Assembly: GCA_037178975.1 (NCBI GenBank)
Contig: JASJZH010000004.1
Span: forward strand, 744,001 to 808,000
DNA: 64,000 bases
Reading direction: 5' to 3'
DNA from: Oscheius tipulae
Taxonomy: Eukaryota; Nematoda; Chromadorea; Rhabditida; Rhabditidae
The position numbers were made by a program, and so were the translations under genes. This document shows, piece by piece, positions 46,601 through 54,801 of the stretch (the first letter of the stretch is position 1; every line of letters starts with the position of its first letter). The notes beneath the pieces are model-generated. The model was not told the origin of the DNA. It saw only the letters and a program-made list of their open reading frames with translations, and searched no databases.

Positions 46601-49600
46601 AGTAGGATCTACCGTATACTAAGCCGGCTTCCTGAACTTGCTCACCGTCTCCAGTCTGTGCACATCGGCCGCGTAGTGGTAGATCTTGAAGTCGTAGTCG
46701 TAGGTCATGGATCCGTTGCACGAGCCTCTTTTGCTTGAACACGCCTCCGAACTGAGGAGGTTCTTTGTTCGCTTGGAGCTCGTTCTCCTCCTCGATCATC
46801 ATTTCAACCTCAGCGAATTCGACTTGACGTGGAGGTGAACTTCTCTTCGAAGATTTGCTGATAGTCGGCCTTTCACATGATTCCCCGGCATCTTCGAACA
46901 TGTTCGTCTTGAAAACGTGCTTGTGACGGGCGTCTTCCTTGTCTCGATACCTCTCGAAACAAATACCGGAGACCTGCAGTCTGTCCAGTCTGATTCTTTC
47001 CTTCTTAATCTGATCCTTTACGTGGTCCGGCTTCCGATTGAGTCTTCGGATCTTCGCATCTTCGTATTTCAGACGCGAAAGCCACAGGGAGCATCAGGTT
47101 CTTCAAGTTGGGGCTCAGCTGGATCTCAATGGCAGTTCCTGACACCCATGTCCTGTCATTGATTACTCCGGTAGTGCTGGGTCTCCCCTGAGCCACTGTT
47201 CTAAGACTTGTGAGAAAGATAAAGTCATGTCTCGTGTTGTTGACAATGATCAGGTGGCCGTTGATGCTCTCGATTAAGCTGTAGAGATAGACGTTGTGCC
47301 GGTCCGTGAGATTGGATCTCTGTCTCTGTCAATTAACTCACGGCAGTCTCCGTTGTCGTCAGGATGAGTATTTCCTGTCAACCGGTAGCCGTTTCGATAT
47401 TTCTTCAAAAGCTCCCTCCGGGTTATTCCTTTGAACAGAGCTTCGGACTGTTGCGTGTAGTCCTTGTGGATTTGAATAATGTTGCCCAGCCAGTCAATTT
47501 GAGTGTTTCGTATTGTAACATCACTTTCGGCTGTTGTGTTCTTGGTAAGCTCGATTGGGCTGCTATTCATATCGGCACATACTATGACTGCAATGCTAAA
47601 TTTGAAGCCCTCTGCCAGTTCGATCCTCACACTTTCGAGCATGTCGTTTCTTCAGATATGGACTGTCATGTCACTTTATCATGCACTGAAAGTCAATCAA
47701 TAAGATAGAGAGACAGAGAACCACTGACTGACCGACGGAGAAACAATGACAGAGTAAGGAAGAAACAGGGGACCAGTAATAGTGTGTGTCAACTTTTCAC
47801 TGTGCTCCAAGAGGAAAGTCATTTAAAATATATCCATTTCCAGGACTCCTACATGTACACCCACTTCAGCAACATCGAAAGGTACATGAACATCGGACCT
47901 CCAGTCTACTTTGTCGTCCAAGGAGACATCGACTTTAGCAAAAAGTCCTGGCAGAACAGGTTCTGCTCACTCGGTGGCTGTTCGGATAACTCTGTTGGAG
48001 GAATACTGTCACAAGCTTCGGCCAATTCTGAGAGGTAAGCGTGAGTATTTTGCATTTTTCAAAAGGGCGAAGTTGGTAGATCAGCAATGCCTTTTTGCGA
48101 TAATAAACGTGCCAAGGTTGAAGCATGCAAAATATCAAAAGTGTACTGAAAATTTTCCGATAGCTAATACGGTACTTTGATCATCTAACGAAAAATGTTT
48201 CACGTACATAAAACTGGAAAAGACTCCTATGACACGAGTTGACACTTTTAACTTAGTAAGTTTGCGTCCAGAAATGTCAGAGCATACAGCTCATATCTGT
48301 TGTGTAAAAGTACTTTTATGGGTACAGGCTTAACCCGCGGATCGATCCCCCAAAGCGACGGCTGTAATTATAAAAACAATGAAATACAGAACTCTAGTAA
48401 AACTTTCTCTATTCTCCCTCTTTTGCCGAAAGACAGTTCCTTACAAGCATATAAATGTTTTCTGCTTGATAAATAGAAACCATAGGTAGACAGGAAAATG
48501 TATGTATTTTTTTATCCTGTCAGACTTCGTCTGAGCTGCGAAGCAGGGTTGTTAGAATTTTATACTCTCAGTGCAACATTTCTATTTGGTGTTTGTCTTT
48601 TTAGCAGTTGATGCAAGCACCATATTGTTCTATCAACTCCCTTTCAGCTCTTACATCACCGGTGAAACATTGAACTGGCTCGATACCTATCTGGATTGGC
48701 TCGCTCCGGAGAGCCAGTGCTGCAAGACAATCTCAGATCTCCTCATCTTTTCTTCTGCTAAAAGCTATTGCCGAAGCAACGGTATTATTAATGATAGTCA
48801 TGACACATATCCCAGGCAAAAACTGTACAAGTTGTGACAGCTTCAACGCGGATGGCAGACCAAGTGAGAACATCTTCTACCGGCATTTGAACCAATTCTT
48901 GGAGGATGTTCCGAGCGCTCAGTGTGTCAAGGGGTGGGTCGATTTTTTTATTTCCCTGCAGCATGCTCTGACTGAGGTTTTGGCGCAAAGCTTCAATATA
49001 GGGTTTTTGAACCATAAAATTTTGATTCAAACGCTGACCATTGGTAGACAACTGGAACTAGTGGGAAGTGGGAAACAATGTAGCAAAACAAGAAAACAGC
49101 CGAAAAGATTGAAACTAGATAGTCTTATTGAAATAAAAACCTTCATTCATCAATTTTTTGCCAACTTTTTTGATCTTTGTATATTTGGTAAATCATAAAA
49201 GAACTTGACCCAACTTGTCTAATCAAAATATTTTTGTTCCACAATCACTACAAGATATGATTACTTTTTCACGGATTGCTTGAAGTGCTGAGTGTGTTGG
49301 AGCAACTGATCTGCCCTGCAACTTATTACTCCCTCTTATGATAGAGCCCCCTCTTGAAACATTCTGACCAATACATTGATTGAGGAAGTGGCGGGAAAGT
49401 AAAACACAGGGAGTAACAGAGAGAAGATAGGAGAGCCCGACAGCTCAATACTTTTTTGTTTCAGTCATTACAAGGTTTTTCACGTGTTACTGGTGCGTAA
49501 GAACAACTGGAAACATAGTCAAAACTACCATAGTTAAACGATTTCCCAACTTTTCAGCGGTCGAGCAGCCTATCACGATGCCCTGCACCTCGACTCCAAT

Positions 49601-52541
49601 GGCCACATCGATGCCAGTCATTTCATGACCTTCCATGTTCCACTAAGAAATTCCTCCAGCTACATCCAAGCCATGACCAAAGCTCGTCTCCTGGCTCAAA
49701 AGATGGAGCTGGCGCTTGGGGAGAATATCAAGGTTTTCCCATACAGGCTCGTCATTTGATACATTTTTGAATTTTGTTCTTTTTCAGCGTGTTTTACGTC
49801 TTTTACGAGCAGTTCGTCACCATTAGGACTGTCTCGGCTTATCAACTGATCTTCGCATTCACTGCCATCTTCTTAGCTACTTTTCTTCTAATAGGATTCG
49901 ATGCTTTTTTGGCTTTCATTATGAGTGAGTTTGTATGGTTTTTTTAAGACTGGGGTGAGGAAAAGTTGGAGAACTGTTCCACTTTCAGTACTAAAGAAGA
50001 GGAGGGGTAGGTAGGAATCCAGAAACGTTTCGTTTAAAAGACTATAAAAGCAGCTTATTTTGACAATTTCTCTGTGGTCTGCGTTCGTCTAATAATTTAC
50101 AATACTGGTTCGGACAAAATCGGAAAAATAACTATGAAACATTAACTTTTTACCGAGATTTCTTTTTGGTGGGAACATGAGGAAGAATTGAGAAAGGTTA
50201 CAACTAGAGGATTAAAGGCAGCTTAGTTTGACGTTGACATTCTTCCATTGAGATAGAATTGGTCAGTAACTAAACGAAAAATTCGAAACTATTTCGTCGA
50301 GACCTGATACTATGAACAGTTCAGACCCCAGTAACTATGCTTTACTCCATTGTTGAAACCAACACAACTGTTTCCTGCCAAGATGGTTAGAAATCTGTTT
50401 TCAATTCCTTTTCACGTTTTTCGTCGTAGTTATGTTTCAAGAAATAGTGATAAGTATAAATATTTAGGATCACTTGCTTGTTAGTTGTCAGTTACAGCTG
50501 AAAAGTTAGCCTCTGAAATGTTTCAAGCTCTGCACAAGTAGTACTGAATAACTCTTGCAACAATACTTGATTCTCAATGAACTTTACAAAAACTGTAGCA
50601 AGCCAGAGATTGTAGGAATACACAAACCGTTATATTTTGGGGGTAGTGAGCATACTAAAATACCAGATAGGCTAAGCGTTTAACAGCTCCATCTGTTCCC
50701 ATGTACCATTATCAAGTGTAACCTTGGCTCCCGACTCTCTCGCAGCATAATAAATAACTGATTTCTGTCGCTAAAAATAGGCCTACCGGCAGGGCGCAAT
50801 CGACCCGGCTCGGCCTACGGCACATGTCTGTGCTGCCCACATGTTCAGTTTGTCTGAGAAACAAGATAACGTTCGGAAATGTTTCAAGCTGTGCTAAATA
50901 GAACGGAGCAATCTTTGTGACAATCGAAGGCTTTAGGATAGTCAAAAATGTATTGATTACGGTTATATGGTTTGAGTGAATGTTCGCTTACTGTTCATGA
51001 GAATAAAAAAGTGTTTCGAAACAACAAAACTTTGCCACTGCTCTCCAATTTCAAATTTTTCCCCAGTTTTCCAGGATTTCCATAGCGTTTCACCGTCAAT
51101 TTTGATATGCCCTCTCGTCAGAAAAGTGATTAGTAACTTCCGAACTGTACCGCTGATTTTCTAATCGAATGAAACATAAATGTTTTAGTTTTCGTCTGCT
51201 CGTTCCAACTGATCTCCCAAATCGTCTTTATGGCCATCTTCCACATCGATCTCAATAGCATCAGCGCCGTCAACCTTGTCCTTGTAATTTTCAAAGTTAC
51301 GGCAAGAAAAATAAATTTTCAGGCCGTAGCAATTTGCGTAGAATACTGTCTCCCCCTCCTCACAGCTTACAGTTCCTCTAAGGCGAAGAACAACATTTTG
51401 AGAGCTGAGGAGGCTGTGGAGTCAGTGGCTCCTTCGGTGAGATGGCCAAAATTGGAAGGAAAGAAACAAGTTTCAGAGTTTTTGCGGCTTGACTGTCCCG
51501 ATGATCCTGGGGACAGGAATGTTGACTTTTGCGCAGTCACCATTCTTCAATGTGAGTTTCTCAAGTTGTAACTGATGTGCTCAAAAGTTTCTGGAATATA
51601 TAGATTCAGTGAAACATTGGCAGTCTCCAAGTTTCAAAATTGGATTTTGCTTCCATTTGACCAAAAGTTTCCGTGAAAGGTTCTGAGTTTAGCTACTTTG
51701 TAGCATAGACGATTTGAAAAAAAGAGATTGAGGCACGAAGTCCCAGAAAGAACAATGACTTGATCTTGAAACATTAAAACAGCTCAAGCAAGTTTTTAAT
51801 CTCGATGTTGTCGGAAACGGTGACCCTGTAGATTCTAGTTTACAGCAATTCGATGTTTCAAAACTGTAAAGTTTGATGGTCTAAAAAAGTTCCAAGGTCT
51901 TGGGACAGGAATGCTGCCTTGTTGTACAGTCTCCATTCTTGAAAGTGAGCTTTTGCAGAAGGCGATGTTCTTGGCAATAGTATATCTAGGAAATTCTGAC
52001 ATATGTAGATTCGGTGAAACAATTGTAGTCTTAAAGATACTATTCTGGAATTTGCTACGATCTGACGCGAAGTGAGCTGAGTTATATATATATTTTTGAA
52101 CCAAGACAGAAGAATGATTGAGTGGCAAATTTCCTAGAAGAGCTTTTACACGGGAGTGAAGCACAGAAAAGATTCAATCAAGCTTTAGTCGACGCTTTCG
52201 TAAGCGGTGGCCCTGAATTTTTTGTTATATATCAGTTCTATGAAACCATATCCAGAAAAGCTGTGAAGTGGAATTTCAATGCTTCACGGGCCGTTTTGAA
52301 AACCTGAAACTGCGTCATTTTTGAGAGCGGTTCGTTCATTTAGTTTTATGTTTTCAATTTCTAGGTTTACTTCTTCCGAATGCTGATAGTCACGGCTGTC
52401 AGTGGCTCCTTCAGTGGTCTCCTCCTGCTCCCAGTTCTTCTCTCTCTGTCCTCCTACTGTACGAGAAGAGTCAAGAAGTCCAGCCTGGCCTCAGAACTGA
52501 GAGAAAACTTCGAAGAAGCAGATGTATTAGAAAATTTGTAG
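34607..52541 (+). CDS. ncr-1/ncr-2: NPC1/NCR-type sterol transporter
   Basis: Exons: 34607-34658, 35499-35663, 36398-36561, 36601-36708, 37566-37865, 37927-38124, 38196-38327, 38462-38542 (tentative), 39177-39343, 39994-40099, 40134-40274, 40934-41079, 41797-41905, 41946-42028, 42070-42142, 42197-42259, 42299-42426, 42618-42847, 42888-43015, 43684-43773, 47844-48034, 48648-48781, 48816-48933, 49558-49746, 49788-49924, 51189-51283, 51323-51436, 51477-51551, 52365-52541; about 1297 aa, near human NPC1 length. Signal peptide MIHHYLFLATAILGSFIG, then the Cys-rich sterol-binding N-terminal domain (YFNYCPA, DLCCDTPQVGAL, YWCMYTCSPSQGNYL). TM block 1 is LFGLGCSLYFLVFSVFIF. The middle luminal domain has EKDYFDSHFGPFYRIQQVI. 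The sterol-sensing domain spans about 42197-43015 (LYSVFALGKYT; GILAFYGLRIPS). The C-terminal luminal loop has NIGPPVYFV, SQCCKT, KGGRAAYHDAL and PYSVFYVFYEQF, followed by the last TM block and tail EEADVLENL (no LLNF lysosomal signal). It moves cholesterol out of endosomes. The loop between 43015 and 43684 is shorter than in NPC1. AATAAA is at 52649-52654. Confidence 0.93.
37075..37105 (+). repeat. Single pogo/Tigger-like terminal sequence
   Basis: CAGTCAACTCTCGCTATAAC, then GGACCCC, looks like a Tigger/pogo terminal inverted repeat. I found no partner end nearby, so this is a solo or truncated copy inside an NPC1-like gene intron. Confidence 0.4.
41086..41390 (-). pseudogene. Non-LTR retrotransposon (LINE) reverse-transcriptase tail fragment
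   Basis: The minus-strand frame reads KLKWARRVAAMNGARWSRAT, then MEWIPLDHRR, a stop, RPRMR, a stop where Trp is normal, then EDDLRRVSERIGRAS and WVRDIGAAKNP. This is the familiar C-terminal 'W.GHVARM..R W...EW.P...R.RGRP..RW.DD' pattern of RTE/Jockey-type LINEs. The stops mark a dead fragment within an intron of the NPC1-like gene. Confidence 0.78.
43320..43560 (-). repeat. Dispersed repeat with shared reading frame, copy 1
   Basis: The minus-strand frame contains VKQQNSGRLAWKLTYYGRKL, resembling VKQENSVRLAWKLFYCGGRF at 53300-53540. DNA similarity also extends over the neighbouring GACTGTCTTGTTTAAAACCG block. Lies in an NPC1-like gene intron. Source unknown. Confidence 0.6.
44259..44434 (-). 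pseudogene. Partial duplicate of the lectin's last two exons
   Basis: On the minus strand, an acceptor is followed by WAYGSSGTDAYICQK, a donor, then DPTTATAMLEGMESHKISEK and DSVILK. These parallel KQWETSGPGDRNNIVCQK and DPITTTALLEAMEF...DSVISK of the lectin at 44836-46058. No upstream lectin exons accompany it. Confidence 0.75.
44836..46058 (-). CDS. C-type lectin nested in an NPC1-like gene intron
   Basis: Six exons on the minus strand: 46058-45970, 45932-45589, 45432-45374, 45337-45133, 45076-44954, 44915-44836; 299 aa. Signal peptide MSWTLLLLVLASTAWA. CTLD1 has CDKLGGTLVAIQSMFETVYV, SFWIGANYLMNPQWTW and NWAPNQPSDPSAYECATV; the NQPS is the nearest thing to a sugar-binding triplet. CTLD2 has CKCYKVFDPPELPFTDAQAVC, then VWIGLNCPNDRDSCQWQDG and NNIVCQK. 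The donor of exon 2 (GAGCA|GTGCAA) is weak and the expected CTLD1 C-terminal Trp/Cys pair is not seen there, so that junction may be wrong. The gene lies wholly inside the 4-kb intron 43774-47843 on the opposite strand. Probably a secreted immune-type lectin; function inferred. Confidence 0.83.
46619..47640 (-). pseudogene. Broken unidentified gene in an NPC1-like gene intron
   Basis: The minus-strand blocks look coding. Block 1 contains IRNTQIDWLGNIIQIHKDYT and NTHPDDNGDCR. Block 2 contains NVYLYSLIESINGHLIIVNN and WVSGTAIEIQLSPNLKNLML. After a one-base frame change comes LKYEDAKIRRLNRKPDHVKD. After a second change SCNGSMTYDYDFKIYHYAAD, ending SKFRKPA and a stop. Between blocks 1 and 2 a GTGAGT donor is followed about 34 nt later by TCTCAC where TCTCAG would be expected, as if the acceptor had mutated. 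I do not recognise the family. Confidence 0.5.
51774..51951 (+). repeat. Left copy of a perfect 178-bp inverted duplication
   Basis: Exact reverse complement of 54624-54801. It lies in the last intron of the NPC1-like gene (51552-52364). The copies are about 2.7 kb apart. Confidence 0.95.
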
Positions 52542-53103
52542 GGTTTAGAACACAAACAGGTGACAACCACAAGTTTTAGGCATCCACAGGATCCAGTACA
52601 ACGGGCACCTCTCCTCACTACGGTTCTTTAATGTTTTCCTGTTGGGACAATAAATATTGTTTCATGGTAGAGGTGTAAGTGGAGATTGGAGAGTTTTTTG
52701 AGCGTTGGAGCTACTCAACAAGATAGAAGTTGTTGCAAAGTTGTATTTCTTGGTAGACATGCGCCTCAAACCCGGAAAGGTCGGGCCGAAGCCACAGTGC
52801 GCAACAGAAAACAACCAATCCGGGGGGTCAAGGTTGCATTTTTCATTTTGCGATGTTCTGCTAACTTGTAGCATATTTTCTGCTCTACCACTTTGCCGAA
52901 CATCGCAAAGCTAAAAAATGTAACCTTGACCCCTAAATGGCTGATTTCTGTTGCGCACCCTGAGAATTATTTCGGCCTAGCCGGGCCTAAGGCCCATGCC
53001 TGATCCATGGCCGTCTTCAAAAAGTTTAAAAAGTCATATTTTGGGCGCGAACAACGGATGAAGTTTTATTCAGTTGAGTCTAGTTTTGATGTTTCACAGA
53101 TTT
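52542..53103. other. 3' flank of NPC1-like gene
   Basis: Contains AATAAA (52649-52654) and the inverted-repeat element at 52797-52958. No gene. Confidence 0.5.
52797..52958. mobile_element. Palindromic repeat element
   Basis: Arm 52797-52857 (GTGCGCAACAGAAA...TCAAGGTTGCATTTTT...GCGATGTTC) pairs imperfectly with 52898-52958 (GAACATCGC...AATGTAACCTTGA...TTTCTGTTGCGCAC). A related half-copy lies near 50718-50835 (GTAACCTTGGCTCCC, CTGATTTCTGTCGC, CGGCCTACGGC). Confidence 0.72.
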
Positions 53104-54153
53104 TATGAAGTCTAGAAACTGTGACGACTACGGCCTGTGCCGATTTCCCACCAAAACATCTACAAATCCAAATGCTTCGAAGCAAAGATCGCACTCCTAC
53201 CTACGGCGCTATGAACTGTCCACAGACAAAAACGTAAATGATGATACCAAACAGTTGCAGTCATATGCTCTTGCTACTTTCGCTACTTTACTTAAAATCG
53301 GAAACGTAGTTTTCGTCCTAAAAAGTTTCTGCAGACTGAACCAGTTGTTTGTCTTGTTCAAAACCGTTATGTAAACTGTTTTGTTTACTGTTTTTATAGG
53401 AGTTTGAAGAAACATTAAAATTCCGGTTCGACATGAGATTGTGCTAAAAACCCTCTGAAATCTTCCACCGCAGTAAAACAATTTCCAAGCTAACCGTACA
53501 GAGTTTTCCTGCTTCACCTTCAAGTCTTCATCTTTTAGTTTTCCTAAAACATTCGATCCCTGTCTTTCTCGAAACCGTGCCACTTTCACTCGATTGGAAT
53601 TTGCCCCCTAATCTTCTTGTCTCTCCCCCCTCTATCTTGAGCTGTCCTTCAAAACATAAACAGGCACTGACTTGGATGATTTCCCCCCTCGAAACAAAGA
53701 GAGATTGCTCACGATTATAGCCGCTTATGGCCGATAAGGTGAAGGGCCTTCGGCCTGTCTCGGGCCTATAGGACCACTGGTAAGACTGGGAAGGATTAGT
53801 GGAGACGCGGTGTGGCGAGGATTGAACAACGTTAAAGGGACGATGACATTACGAGTGCATGGCTGCACGGCGGGATGCATTTTCGAACAGTTGGTTAAAC
53901 TTGAAACCATCTTATTTTTTCAGCGCTGCGAACATTTTTTGGTGTTTTCTTGCTTCATCAGTACAACTTATTGTGGCTCTGATGTGCTGGATGACGACGA
54001 GTAGTTCGAGAAAAATAATGTAGCAGGCCCAAGGATAATCGATACTCGGACTGTCAAAGTTTGGAACTGATAAAAATAAATGTTTCAGTGGTTATATAAG
54101 GCATTCGGGGAGCAGAATCCTGTGATCATCGGTAGCTTATCTGATTCCGATGG
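53104..54153 (+). other. Possible exons of an unrecognised gene
   Basis: Several intervals have good splice borders and open frames. 53104-53238 reads MKSRNCDDYGLCRFPTKTST and later YLRRYELSTDKN, with a GTAAAT donor. 53922-54003 is either RCEHFLVFSCFISTTYCGSD, then VLDDDE-stop, or a hydrophobic segment in another frame. 54090-54153 reads WLYKAFGEQNPVIIGSLSDSD with a GTAAGT donor. I could not join them into one consistent model and know no matching family; they could be a diverged gene or a relic. Confidence 0.25.
53300..53540 (-). repeat. Dispersed repeat with shared reading frame, copy 2
   Basis: Partner of 43320-43560; the minus-strand frame has VKQENSVRLAWKLFYCGGRF. Confidence 0.6.
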
Positions 54154-54555
54154 TAAGTTTTCAAATTGTGTTTCACATAAAATTCTTGTAGTTGACAAAA
54201 TCAGTCTTCTCCTAAAGCCTTATCGACGATATGAAATTCTGTAATGCTGTTCTTGAGAGGTATCGTTCTTCCCGCATCTCTTTAATCATTGAAATTGGTG
54301 CGATTAATATTTCACTAAAAAGTTGTTTCAGTGATTTTATAGAGCAACCTGGAGAATGAGTTTCATGATGTCAGTGATGAAGTCTTTATATGAGGTAAGT
54401 GAAACACCAAAAGCTCTGGAACATTATGAAGCACATCTTCAGAGGATGTCTTTTCCGAATCATATGGTTTTCCAATGTTTTTGGTTCAAACATCCTATAA
54501 CCTCGCTCAGTCCCATGGGAGGGGACGCTTTGTAGGCATGGTGACATTCGCTAAC

Positions 54556-54606
54556 TTTTTGGTAATCCTCTATGACTGTAGCACAGTCATAGAGGATTAC
54601 CAAAAA
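54556..54606. repeat. Perfect hairpin, 24-bp stem, 3-nt loop
   Basis: TTTTTGGTAATCCTCTATGA, then CTGT, loop AGC, then its exact reverse complement. Lies 18 bp from the end of the inverted-duplication copy at 54624. Confidence 0.93.
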
Positions 54607-54623
54607 TTAAGTGGATACACCCC

Positions 54624-54801
54624 AGCTCACTTTCAAGAATGGAGACTGTACAACAAGGCAGCATTCCTGTCCCAAGACCTTGGAACTTTTTTAGACCATC
54701 AAACTTTACAGTTTTGAAACATCGAATTGCTGTAAACTAGAATCTACAGGGTCACCGTTTCCGACAACATCGAGATTAAAAACTTGCTTGAGCTGTTTTA
54801 A
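54624..54801 (-). repeat. Right copy of a perfect 178-bp inverted duplication
   Basis: Exact reverse complement of 51774-51951. It opens a spurious frame (LSGYTPAHFQEWRL...) that should not be called a gene. Confidence 0.95.

Noticed and set aside
54475-54717. 80-codon plus-strand frame
   Set aside because: It is made of the hairpin and the inverted copy of an NPC1-like gene intron.
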